37,970 nt of DNA from a virus, in the IMG/VR virus record IMGVR_UViG_3300011987_000007, positions 1 through 37,970 of that record; one strand, written 5' to 3'. Below the pieces are notes generated by a model. It was not told where the DNA came from. It saw nothing but the letters and a program-made list of their open reading frames with translations, and searched no databases. Each line of letters opens with the position of its first letter. Position 1 is the stretch's first letter. The translations under genes and the position numbers were made by a program. Positions 1 through 6,430 of the stretch are shown here, piece by piece.

Positions 1-380
1 GTCTACAAGACCGGCAACGACATGGCCGTCCGGTCAGCGTTCGACGCGACCCGTGACGTCATCATGCCGGTCGCGCTCGCCGGCCAGCTCGCTGCGGGCG
101 GCGAGGTCATGGTGATCCTGCGCGTGGCGACCTCACAGCCGTTCGTGTCCCTCGTGCCGTCCGGGGCTGCTGATGCGGACGTGTGGCCCACCATCGCATC
201 GAGTGTGACGTCGACCGCGATCCACGGAGCGTCCGACGACAACTGCCCGATCAACGTCGGGTGGACCTACATCGGCGCGAACCACGGCTACAACGGCGGC
301 TCGACCGTCACCATGACCGCGCACGGGAAGACGGCCGCGGACCGTGGGTCGCAGTGGAGCGACGGCACCCGCACCTACAC
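1..380. repeat. Left copy of the near-repeat shared with the right end of the window
   Basis: This stretch aligns without gaps to 37591-37970. I count about 46 mismatches, concentrated at 120-240; bases 298-380 are identical to the last 83 bases of the window. The register is preserved, so both copies encode the same protein segment with substitutions. It is best explained as overlap of a circular genome assembled from two alleles; a genuine tandem duplication is possible. Confidence 0.85.
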
Positions 381-2046
381 GCTCCTCACGGTCATCGACG
401 TCGACACGCTCCTGATGGGGAACCAGTACACCGTCGCCGCCGGGATCGTCACCGGGTCGACGGTCGTGCCCGCTGCGTCGCTCACACACGTGGCCGGCGC
501 GACCAACACGGCGACCATCACGATCACCGGAGGCGTGACCGCCACCGAGCTCCACCCGGTCACGCAGACCCACACGGTCGACGCCCGGATCGACGGGAAA
601 CCCGTCCTCGACGCCGTCACCACCGGGCAACTCCTGACGATCACCGAGACGTACACGACGGTGAGCTTCAAGGCGCTCATCGACTGGTCCCAAGCGAACA
701 TCGGCGTCGACCCGTTCGCCAACCTGACGTCGATGGGCAGCCTGTGTCGCATCAGCAACACGTACCGTTTCTCTCAGGCACAGATCGTCGTCGCGCAGAC
801 CGTGAACGCGCTCGAAGCGATGACCCTCACCATGGGTGTCACGCAGGCGATCCCCCTCACCGTCTACTCGGGCGGGTCGAAGAAGCAGTTCATGCCCGGT
901 GTCGGCACGGTCGGCGGCCTCGACTTCACCACCCTCGCTGACCTCTCGACGATGACCGCCGACATCGACATCGCCCCGGCGAACTACACCAACGCGCTCG
1001 CACCGGCACAACGCATGATCCAGTGGGTGTACGACGGGTCGAGCGTCCCGCAGTACGGGTTCGCGATGGGGGTCCTCCCGACCGGCGATGGGCACCCGAC
1101 GCAGCGCGTGAAGAACGCTGTGACGAAGTCGTGGTTCATCAGCAACTCGTTCAAGAAGAACTACCCGCAGATCGTCTACGCGAAGACGCTGGCGATCGGC
1201 GCCACCGTGTCAGGCACCGCGTTCCGGCGGTACCTCGCCCCACCGGACACGGCATCGGGGACGACGGTCGTCGCGTCCGATGGTGCGTCCACGTGGGTGA
1301 TGCACGACAAGATCGGGACGACCACGAGCGCGCAGGTCCCGATCCCCGAGCTACTGGGTCGCCGGCTCCGTCCGGTGGGCCCGGTCGCGTTGGCCACCAC
1401 GTCGGATCAGGTCACCGCCGACGGGCTCACCTATGCGATCGCGACGTCACCCGGTTACGGGCTGTGGCGGGCGATGGACGACACCGGGAAAGTCGAGACG
1501 ATCCCCGGCGCGACCGCCACCATCGGCGACTACTTCGTCATGGATATGTCCGCGGTCTCGGCGCTTGCGCTCACCGGCTCTTACCAGATCCTCTACCTCT
1601 GGCCCATGTACCTGTCCGACGCGACACCCGTTGACCGTGCCTGCGTCGAGGTGACGGTCCTCGGCACCGGCGTGTTGCGTCACGGCGTCTATGACCACGA
1701 CCGGGCGACCGGCAAGCCGGTCCTTACCGGGCCGCTCGCCGACTTCGGCACCGTCGACCCGACCGCTGCCGCAGTCAAGGAGTCCACCCTCTCGCCGGCG
1801 GTTGTCCTGCCTGCCGGTTGGCATTGGTATGGGCTCGTCTGGCAAACGACCAACACGACCGCCCCGACGATCCGATTCGGCGGCATCGGTGCGCTCGTGC
1901 CGTTCGACATCGGCACCAGCAGCGCACTGATGTCCGGGTCCCGAAGGGGCTACTCGACGACCGGGGTCACCGGTGCCCTGGGTGCGCTCGGGACGCTCGC
2001 CGCCGCGGCGCTCCCCCTCCCGCGCGTCGCCTACCGGAGGGCCTGA
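1..2046 (+). CDS. Tail fibre / minor tail protein, C-terminal part (5' partial)
   Basis: The frame is open from base 1, so the gene begins outside the left edge; the first internal ATG at 22 is probably not the true start. The 681 visible residues are rich in Thr, Gly, Ala and Val, with no enzyme motif I recognise, as expected for an elongated virion fibre that contacts the host surface. The first 380 bases are a diverged copy of the last 380 bases of the window, in the same frame, so this is very likely the continuation of the frame starting at 36619 (about 1005 residues when joined at 37590/1). Residues around 200-340 look globular with aromatic positions; the last 150 resemble a beta-rich tip and end in a small hydrophobic Gly/Ala/Leu stretch. 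The stop overlaps the next ATG (ATGA at 2043-2048). Receptor binding is inferred from position and composition. Confidence 0.75.
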   Translation, partial: VYKTGNDMAVRSAFDATRDVIMPVALAGQLAAGGEVMVILRVATSQPFVSLVPSGAADADVWPTIASSVTSTAIHGASDDNCPINVGWTYIGANHGYNGGSTVTMTAHGKTAADRGSQWSDGTRTYTLLTVIDVDTLLMGNQYTVAAGIVTGSTVVPAASLTHVAGATNTATITITGGVTATELHPVTQTHTVDARIDGKPVLDAVTTGQLLTITETYTTVSFKALIDWSQANIGVDPFANLTSMGSLCRISNTYRFSQAQIVVAQTVNALEAMTLTMGVTQAIPLTVYSGGSKKQFMPGVGTVGGLDFTTLADLSTMTADIDIAPANYTNALAPAQRMIQWVYDGSSVPQYGFAMGVLPTGDGHPTQRVKNAVTKSWFISNSFKKNYPQIVYAKTLAIGATVSGTAFRRYLAPPDTASGTTVVASDGASTWVMHDKIGTTTSAQVPIPELLGRRLRPVGPVALATTSDQVTADGLTYAIATSPGYGLWRAMDDTGKVETIPGATATIGDYFVMDMSAVSALALTGSYQILYLWPMYLSDATPVDRACVEVTVLGTGVLRHGVYDHDRATGKPVLTGPLADFGTVDPTAAAVKESTLSPAVVLPAGWHWYGLVWQTTNTTAPTIRFGGIGALVPFDIGTSSALMSGSRRGYSTTGVTGALGALGTLAAAALPLPRVAYRRA

Positions 2047-2132
2047 TGAGCCCGTTTACCCAGAGCCACGGTCCGATCAGACAGGTCGTCCAGCGCATCC
2101 TCGGATGGTTCAGACGAAAGTGGGCGCGATGA
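2046..2132 (+). CDS. Small basic protein, 28 residues
   Basis: A 28-codon frame whose ATG overlaps the stop of the tail fibre (2044-2046) and whose TGA overlaps the ATG of the next gene at 2129. These two overlaps are the main reason to call it. The C-terminal half is basic and amphipathic (ends GWFRRKWAR), resembling a short membrane-associated helix. I do not recognise the family. Its place between the fibre and the lysis genes makes a lysis-accessory role possible but unproven. Confidence 0.5.
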   Translation: MSPFTQSHGPIRQVVQRILGWFRRKWAR

Positions 2133-2494
2133 CGGATAGCAGCGAGCCGACCGGCGTCAGGGGCTTGCAGTCGGAGTCGCTGCACGTCCAACTGACACGG
2201 ATGGAAGGCGTCCTGAACCTCGTCCTCGAGCGGACCGTCAACCTGGCCGACCGCATGGGCAAGGTCGAGGTGCGCACAGGCGACCTGGAAGCTGTAACCC
2301 AGCGCCTCGACCTCGATGCCGACGCCCGCGACAAGACCGCCGTGGCTCTAGCCCTGGCGCTCAAGGACGCTGAGGCTGAGCGCCGCACCAAGACCGAGAC
2401 AACCTGGTCGCCGTTCGCCAAGACCATCACCGGGATTCTCGCTGTTGCCGGGATCGCGTCGTTGGTCATCCAGTGGCTCGCCATGCGTCCGTGA
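2129..2494 (+). CDS. Coiled-coil protein with C-terminal membrane segment (possible holin-like)
   Basis: 121 residues. The start at 2129 is chosen because it overlaps the preceding stop; longer in-frame starts would run into the tail fibre. Residues about 15-85 are charged and helical with regular hydrophobic spacing, suggesting a coiled coil; residues about 97-117 form one hydrophobic transmembrane segment (from TGILAVAGIASLVIQWL), leaving a very short tail. Small phage proteins of this design just before the endolysin are often holin-like or holin regulators. The two-segment protein at 3865 is the better primary holin candidate, so this may be a second holin or an unrelated membrane protein. 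Confidence 0.65.
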   Translation: MTDSSEPTGVRGLQSESLHVQLTRMEGVLNLVLERTVNLADRMGKVEVRTGDLEAVTQRLDLDADARDKTAVALALALKDAEAERRTKTETTWSPFAKTITGILAVAGIASLVIQWLAMRP

Positions 2495-2512
2495 CATGGC
2501 CCGCACCGCCGG

Positions 2513-2674
2513 TCAGGTGACCGACTCGTCCGCATCAGTGGCCAAGGCTTCGGCGACCACGGCGAGCGTTGCCTCGATCCGATCCAACTGATCGAGGATC
2601 GGCCTGTTCGGGTCTTCGACCAGCCGCGCACGTTCTAGTTCCGGGTCTTCGTGGTCATCAGTGGGGTGCGACAT
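2513..2674 (-). CDS. Small acidic hypothetical protein on the opposite strand
   Basis: 53 residues read leftward. The ATG at 2674 is preceded by a strong GGGAGGGG ribosome site on that strand, which favours it over the longer frame starting at 2701. The protein is acidic and probably helical (from RPILDQLDRIEATLAVVAEAL). No family recognised. It is a lone leftward gene inside the rightward late region, so it could be separately expressed, for example from the prophage, or be a spurious frame. Confidence 0.45.
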   Translation of the reverse strand: MSHPTDDHEDPELERARLVEDPNRPILDQLDRIEATLAVVAEALATDADESVT

Positions 2675-2799
2675 CTCGACCCCTCCCTCTTTTGCCCCCA
2701 AGAGTGCCCCACGGCGCCCTCTGATACACCCCGCCCCCGCACCGAGCTACCCGACCACCCCGGCCGGGCGATCCGCCATGCCCAGAAGGGACCGAGCCG

Positions 2800-3555
2800 A
2801 TGACCGACCCGAACATGCCAGGCGTGCACACTGATCTCGGCCCGATCCTGCACGACACGAAACTGGTGGCCTACGAGGTCGTCAAGGCAGCCGCGGCGGC
2901 CGGACATCCCCTGTTCTACGTGTGGGGTATCGGTGGCTCTGGCGACCACGCGAATGGGATCGCCCTCGACTTCATGGTGTACGCCGACGGCACCGTTGCC
3001 CATCCCGGCCCGATCCGTGTCGAGGTCGGCAACTGGGTCGCCGACTACCTGTGGGCCAACCGGCTCCGCCTCGGCGTCCGATACACCATCTACAACCGGC
3101 GCATCCGATCCCGGACGGGCACACCCCCGAACGTGTGGCTGCCCTACCACGGCACCCCGGACCCGCACACGAACCACGTCCACATGTCCCGGCTGCAATC
3201 GGGACGGCCCGCATACCAGCCGCCGCACATCACCGAACTCCCGAAGCTGTTCCGGTCGTACTTCAACGCCGCCAGATCCGACATCCCCCGCGGCCGCGCG
3301 ATCATGGCCCACCCGCTGACCGTCCACGTCGTCGAACGCAGCCTCCGCGACTTCGGCTTCGCTGAGGGACCGGCGCCGGACGGGCACTACGGCGAGGGCA
3401 CCGACCGGAACGTCCGCGCGTTCCAGCGGCTCGTCTCCCCCGGCGACAAACCCGACGGCATCCTCGGCCCGCTCGAATGGGAGCGTCTCGCCGCCGGGCC
3501 CGACGCCCAACACCCCGCACGCTTCATCCCCTACGACGCCCCGAAAGGCACGTGA
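2800..3555 (+). CDS. Endolysin: M15-like peptidase plus peptidoglycan-binding domain
   Basis: 251 residues. Residues about 10-135 resemble a zinc D,D-peptidase of the M15/VanY-like group found in actinophage lysins: His50 and Asp57 in GDHANGIALDF and the HTNHVHMS motif around His126/His128 are plausible zinc and catalytic positions. Residues about 170-235 look like a PG_binding_1 domain, with the typical DGHYGEGTDRNVRAFQR pattern. It would cleave peptide cross-bridges of the cell wall at the end of infection. No signal peptide is seen, so export would need the holin at 3865. The ATG at 2800 has an AGAAGGGA ribosome site. The 125 bases upstream (2675-2799) are C-rich and hold no gene I can support. 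Confidence 0.85.
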   Translation: MTDPNMPGVHTDLGPILHDTKLVAYEVVKAAAAAGHPLFYVWGIGGSGDHANGIALDFMVYADGTVAHPGPIRVEVGNWVADYLWANRLRLGVRYTIYNRRIRSRTGTPPNVWLPYHGTPDPHTNHVHMSRLQSGRPAYQPPHITELPKLFRSYFNAARSDIPRGRAIMAHPLTVHVVERSLRDFGFAEGPAPDGHYGEGTDRNVRAFQRLVSPGDKPDGILGPLEWERLAAGPDAQHPARFIPYDAPKGT

Positions 3556-3556
3556 G

Positions 3557-3865
3557 ATGGCGATCACCGATGACCGGAACGATCCCGGCCTGGCCAAGAT
3601 CGGGTCGGACGGGATGCAGGAGTCGTACCTCGTGCTGTCCAACGAGGAACGCGCTAAGGGGTTCGTCCGGCCGGTCCGCCGGTCCTACATCCACGAGACG
3701 TGTGGCGCCGTGACGACGATGGGCCACGAGCTCGCCGAGACATACGCGCGCGACCCGAAGTTCTACGGCGGCACCTTCTGCGTCGCCTGCCGCGATCACT
3801 TCCCGGTCGGCGCCGCTGGCGAGTTCATCTGGGCCGACAGTTACGGCGAGAAGGTGGGCACGTGA
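3557..3865 (+). CDS. Conserved Cys-containing hypothetical protein of the lysis cassette
   Basis: 102 residues, starting one base after the endolysin stop and overlapping the holin start (TGATG at 3863-3867). Two Cys pairs are implied: Cys in HETCG near residue 49, and the CVAC pair near residue 74, followed by HFPVG; together with nearby His these could bind a metal. Proteins with the pattern SYxHxxCG ... ARDPxFYGxTFCVxC are common conserved hypotheticals in actinophages and often lie near lysis genes. Function unknown. Confidence 0.75.
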   Translation: MAITDDRNDPGLAKIGSDGMQESYLVLSNEERAKGFVRPVRRSYIHETCGAVTTMGHELAETYARDPKFYGGTFCVACRDHFPVGAAGEFIWADSYGEKVGT

Positions 3866-4122
3866 TGGCCGCTCCGACCGAAAACAAGGTGTGGGCGGCG
3901 ACGGTCGGCGGCGGGGCCGGTGTCACTGTCTCGACGTTCCTGTGCTGGGTCCTCGGCGTCCTCGTGTGGGGTGCCCCGGCGGATGCGTCGAGGGCGACCG
4001 ATGCTGTTGCGGCGGTGCCGGGCCCGGTCTCGGCGATCCTCATCCTCGGGCTGACGGTCGGGGCGACCTTCGCCGCCGGCTGGTACGCCAAGCACACGAC
4101 GCGGCCACCCGCAGGCGCCTGA
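3865..4122 (+). CDS. Probable holin, two transmembrane segments
   Basis: 85 residues with two hydrophobic segments (about 12-35 and 52-74) separated by a short charged loop, and a basic, Pro-rich C-terminus. Size, topology and position directly after the endolysin and conserved lysis protein fit a class II-type holin that permeabilises the membrane to release the endolysin. The ATG at 3865 is chosen because it overlaps the upstream stop; the frame is open further upstream but inside the previous gene. Confidence 0.75.
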   Translation: MAAPTENKVWAATVGGGAGVTVSTFLCWVLGVLVWGAPADASRATDAVAAVPGPVSAILILGLTVGATFAAGWYAKHTTRPPAGA

Positions 4123-4125
4123 CCG

Positions 4126-5250
4126 GTGACCATCAGCGAACAGCTCGCCGTGATCGGCGGGGCAGCGGACACGCTCGTCGCCAGCCTCGCCACCAGAATC
4201 CGCGAACTCGACGACCAGGCAGCGCTCGACGACGCGACCATCGTCCACCTCCGGGCCGCGCTCGACACGCTCGGCCAGTCGTACCTCGACTACGTCGCAG
4301 CAGCGCAGACACGCATCCTGCTCGTGGCGGGCGCCTACCGCCCGGACGCGTCCACCACCGGTGTCCTGCCCGGCTCGACCCTGACCACCGTCACCAACCA
4401 CACCCCTCAGGCCGGGCACACCTACCGCAACCTCGACGTCCGCTGCAGCGTGGTCCCCGGCCCGCTCGTCGGAAACGTCACCTACGTCAACTGCATCTTC
4501 CGAGGCCCGGCAGTCGCGCCGACAGCAACGAGCTCGCTCTACACGATGTTCCGCCCGCACAAACGCGGCTTCCTGTTCGTCGACTGCATGTTCCTGCCGC
4601 AGTGGCCGAGCCCGCGGTGGGTCGGTTTGCAGGGCTACGGATTCCGGCTGCTCCGCTGCGACCTCTCCGGCCTCGTCGACCAGGTCGAGGTGTTCAACGC
4701 CAACACCGGTGACTACTCCCCCGGCGTCGCGCTGCGCGACGGCCCGTCCGACGTCTCCGTCGAGCAGTGCTACTTCCACGACTCCGCCTACTGGCCCCCG
4801 GGCGTCGCGGGCGAGGCCAGCCGAGACGGATCACACTCCGACGACATCCAGTGGGAGGGCTGCACCGGTCTGGTCGTGCGCGGCAACTACTTCACCGGCC
4901 AACTCGGCCCGGCCTACCAGCCGAACTTCCGCGGTGGCACCACGACCAACACGGCGCTGATGATCAAACCCGACGTCGGCCGGATCGGCGGCGCCGTCAT
5001 CGAACAGAACTGGCTCGGCGGCGGCGCCGTCACCATCAACGTGGCCGACGCGCCCGCCAAGAACCGCGTCATCGACAACCTGGGGTCGTTGAGCCGCAAC
5101 CGCTTCTACCGCGACCAGTTCTACGCCCCGACGGCCATCAAGGTGCAGGTCGACCCCGCCATGCACGCCGCGATCGGCGGGACCTTCGACCAGAACGTCT
5201 ACGACGACAACGGTGCCGCCGTACCGACGACCCGCGCAGCCCTCAAGTAG
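4126..5250 (+). CDS. Right-handed beta-helix protein (tailspike / pectate-lyase-like)
   Basis: 374 residues from a GTG three bases after the holin stop. Residues 1-70 look like a helical N-terminal segment that could anchor or trimerise it; the rest consists of short beta-strand turns of the right-handed parallel beta-helix type (for example VTYVNCIFRG, GFRLLRCDLSG, DVSVEQCYFHDS, GLVVRGNYFTG, GAVIEQNWLGG). Such folds are used by tailspikes and polysaccharide lyases; actinophages often carry a similar protein beside the lysis genes. The motif HSDDIQWEG at about residues 235-243 is typical of this group, but I cannot assign catalytic residues. It could degrade or bind surface polysaccharide. 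It is the last large gene of the late operon. Confidence 0.75.
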   Translation: MTISEQLAVIGGAADTLVASLATRIRELDDQAALDDATIVHLRAALDTLGQSYLDYVAAAQTRILLVAGAYRPDASTTGVLPGSTLTTVTNHTPQAGHTYRNLDVRCSVVPGPLVGNVTYVNCIFRGPAVAPTATSSLYTMFRPHKRGFLFVDCMFLPQWPSPRWVGLQGYGFRLLRCDLSGLVDQVEVFNANTGDYSPGVALRDGPSDVSVEQCYFHDSAYWPPGVAGEASRDGSHSDDIQWEGCTGLVVRGNYFTGQLGPAYQPNFRGGTTTNTALMIKPDVGRIGGAVIEQNWLGGGAVTINVADAPAKNRVIDNLGSLSRNRFYRDQFYAPTAIKVQVDPAMHAAIGGTFDQNVYDDNGAAVPTTRAALK

Positions 5251-5258
5251 GTGACGAC

Positions 5259-5294
5259 ATGACCGCATTTCTCTGCTGGTGGTGGTACCGCTAG
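5259..5294 (+). CDS. Trp-rich micro-ORF, 11 residues (MTAFLCWWWYR)
   Basis: A tiny frame beginning 8 bases after the spike stop, with AGGTGA just upstream of its ATG. It encodes MTAFLCWWWYR. On its own it would be ignored, but a second frame at 8721-8753 encodes MTANCWWWWR with the same start (MTA) and the same Cys-Trp-Trp-Trp ... Arg end. It sits 24 bases before a strong terminator. Possible roles are a short membrane-active peptide or a translational leader; neither is demonstrated. Confidence 0.4.
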   Translation: MTAFLCWWWYR

Positions 5295-5318
5295 GCCACC
5301 CGCCACCGCCACACAAGC

Positions 5319-5354
5319 GACGCCGCTCGATCCCCCCACGGATCGAGCGGCGTC
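5319..5354 (+). terminator. Strong terminator at the end of the late operon
   Basis: A perfect 14-base-pair stem (5319-5332 with 5341-5354) around an 8-base loop, followed by a weakly T-rich ATTCTT. It lies between the rightward late genes and the convergent leftward cluster beginning at 6179, so it may stop transcription from both sides. Confidence 0.85.
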
Positions 5355-5364
5355 ATTCTTGCGT

Positions 5365-5514
5365 TCAGCCGATGCGGAGCCAGCGGGCGCAGACGTCCCG
5401 GATGCCCGCGAACGTGTGGCGGAAGAACCGTGAGAACGCACAGTCGGGACGCTCCGACACCACGAGCAACGCGACCAGCCATGCGACCGGGAACAGCCAA
5501 CCCCACGCGCTCAT
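5365..5514 (-). CDS. Small membrane protein of the leftward cluster
   Basis: 49 residues with one hydrophobic segment near the N-terminus (SAWGWLFPVAWLVALLVV) followed by a basic, aromatic tail. The ATG at 5514 is preferred over an upstream in-frame start because it leaves only 7 bases after the upstream gene and gives a compact membrane protein. No family recognised. As the last gene of a leftward cluster next to attP it is a candidate surface-modifying or superinfection-exclusion protein, by position only. Confidence 0.55.
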   Translation of the reverse strand: MSAWGWLFPVAWLVALLVVSERPDCAFSRFFRHTFAGIRDVCARWLRIG

Positions 5515-5521
5515 CGCCACA

Positions 5522-5737
5522 TCATCCCCCCGACGGCCCGTCGAGGATCTCAAGGATGCACTCACGGAGAATCCGGTCGGCCCACCGCTCAACCTCAGCG
5601 CGGATCGCGTCGAGCTTCGCGTTCAACTCGTCCAACTCCTCACCCATCGCCACGTGAGCCTCCTCGCGGCTGATCTCGCATCGGTAGCAGCCGTAGACGA
5701 ACACGCTGTGGAGATGCGGACTCCCGCCGCCGCTCAT
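5522..5737 (-). CDS. Small hypothetical protein with CxxC and coiled coil
   Basis: 71 residues; its ATG overlaps the stop of the upstream gene (ATGA at 5734-5737), indicating translational coupling. It has a GCYRCE motif near residues 16-21 and a helical, heptad-like stretch (about 32-60). It ends ILEILDGPSGG, matching the ILAILDGPTP end of its upstream neighbour, so the two may be distant paralogues or bind a common partner through this tail. Function unknown. Confidence 0.6.
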   Translation of the reverse strand: MSGGGSPHLHSVFVYGCYRCEISREEAHVAMGEELDELNAKLDAIRAEVERWADRILRECILEILDGPSGG

Positions 5738-6018
5738 GGCGTCGGCCCGTCGAGGATGGCGAGGATGTCCGCGATCGGCACGACGGGCCGACCGAGGCCG
5801 GGCTGCCAGCCGAGCGTCATCGCACGGACCGCGGCCAGCTTCGCGCGGGACGCCTCGACCTCATCGAGCAACGGGCCGACGTCGGCCGCTACGTCATGCA
5901 CGGCGTTCAGGTGCGGGGACTCAAGGCATGGGCAGGGAGTCGTTAGAGCCTGCCAGACCATCTGACGGAAGTCATCGACATCCACGGGAACATCGACCCA
6001 GATCATCGGCGTGCTCAT
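5734..6018 (-). CDS. Small acidic hypothetical protein of the leftward cluster
   Basis: 94 residues, linked by ATGA overlaps on both sides (6015-6018 and 5734-5737). It is predicted mostly helical, with two Cys in TTPCPCLES near residues 27-32, and ends ILAILDGPTP. I do not recognise a family. Its leftward orientation, opposite to the lytic genes, and its closeness to attP suggest expression in the lysogen. Confidence 0.6.
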   Translation of the reverse strand: MSTPMIWVDVPVDVDDFRQMVWQALTTPCPCLESPHLNAVHDVAADVGPLLDEVEASRAKLAAVRAMTLGWQPGLGRPVVPIADILAILDGPTP

Positions 6019-6179
6019 CGCTCTGCCGTCTCGGCGAGACGGGCCACGATCGCCAGCAACTCCACCGGCTGCCAGGTCGGGTCCGCAGCCAACGCCGCCG
6101 CAAGCTCACGGTAATGGGCGGCCGAGGCGGGCGCAGGGACGTTCGGAGGACGGTTCACAGGTGCCAGGGGGACGGGCAT
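6015..6179 (-). CDS. First gene of the leftward cluster, 54 residues
   Basis: A frame of 54 residues from ATG 6179 to TGA 6015, whose stop overlaps the next start, which is the best evidence that it is real. The N-terminus is Pro-rich; residues 20-54 form an Ala/Leu-rich helix (HYRELAAALAADPTW then ELLAIVARLAE). No clear ribosome site is seen upstream, but a TATATT sequence lies about 10 bases before the ATG, so a leaderless or near-leaderless transcript is conceivable. Confidence 0.55.
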   Translation of the reverse strand: MPVPLAPVNRPPNVPAPASAAHYRELAAALAADPTWQPVELLAIVARLAETAER

Positions 6180-6197
6180 GTCGCCAATATACGTTGC

Positions 6198-6405
6198 CTA
6201 GGTAACGGTTGACTAGTACCTAGCGGAAGCAATTAGAAGCGAGCGTGTCCGGGCTCCCGCGTGTCGCCGTTCGTTAGCTTCCGTTCACGGTGCCACAATG
6301 GTGGGGCATCAAGGGTTCGAATCCCTTGCCCTCCGCCGCTCCGGTGCAGGTCAGAGGCCCTATAGCGCACATGATCGACTGTAAGGTAACGGAACCAGGT
6401 AACAG
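6198..6405. other. attP: Probable attP region with core and arm-type repeats
   Basis: Three elements support this. A tRNA-like core lies at 6289-6337. Direct repeats of AGGTAAC(G/A)G occur at 6200-6208 on the left and at 6384-6392 and 6397-6405 on the right, all in the same orientation, like arm-type integrase sites. The integrase gene follows immediately. A palindrome CTAGGTA-N12-TACCTAG (6198-6204/6217-6223) overlaps the left arm and could bind a regulator or Xis. There is no convincing gene in 6180-6430; a TTGACT at 6209-6214 is a weak candidate -35 for the integrase. Confidence 0.75.
6289..6337 (+). other. 3' fragment of a class II tRNA (tRNA-Ser type), attP core
   Basis: The fragment folds as the 3' half of a tRNA: variable arm GGTGCC/GGCATC (6289-6294 with 6305-6310), T-stem AAGGG/CCCTT with loop TTCGAAT (6311-6327), acceptor 3' strand GCCCTCC (6328-6334), then G, C, C. 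A long variable arm plus discriminator G points to serine. There is no anticodon arm or 5' half, so it is not a functional tRNA. Integration would restore the 3' end of the host tRNA gene. Confidence 0.8.
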
Positions 6406-6430
6406 CCAGCAGAAGCAGGGGGGACCCAAG

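Noticed and set aside
1-380. Diversity-generating retroelement (template/variable repeat pair) for the fibre copies
   Set aside because: Differences are not confined to adenine positions, both copies lie in the same coding frame at the contig ends, and no reverse transcriptase or accessory gene is seen.
1-380. Direct terminal repeats of a linear virion genome
   Set aside because: True terminal repeats should be identical; about 46 differences and a position inside a coding gene argue for allelic overlap.
133-1095. Long leftward frame of 320 codons opposite the tail fibre
   Set aside because: Arg/Val/Asp-rich shadow of a high-GC gene, typical of the antisense frame; no ribosome site and the sense frame is a continuous structural gene.
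2635-3642. Leftward frame of 335 codons opposite the endolysin
   Set aside because: Antisense shadow; the sense strand carries clear peptidase and peptidoglycan-binding motifs.
6289-6337. A functional tRNA gene
   Set aside because: Only the variable arm, T arm and 3' acceptor strand are present; no anticodon arm or 5' half lies upstream. It fits an attP core.
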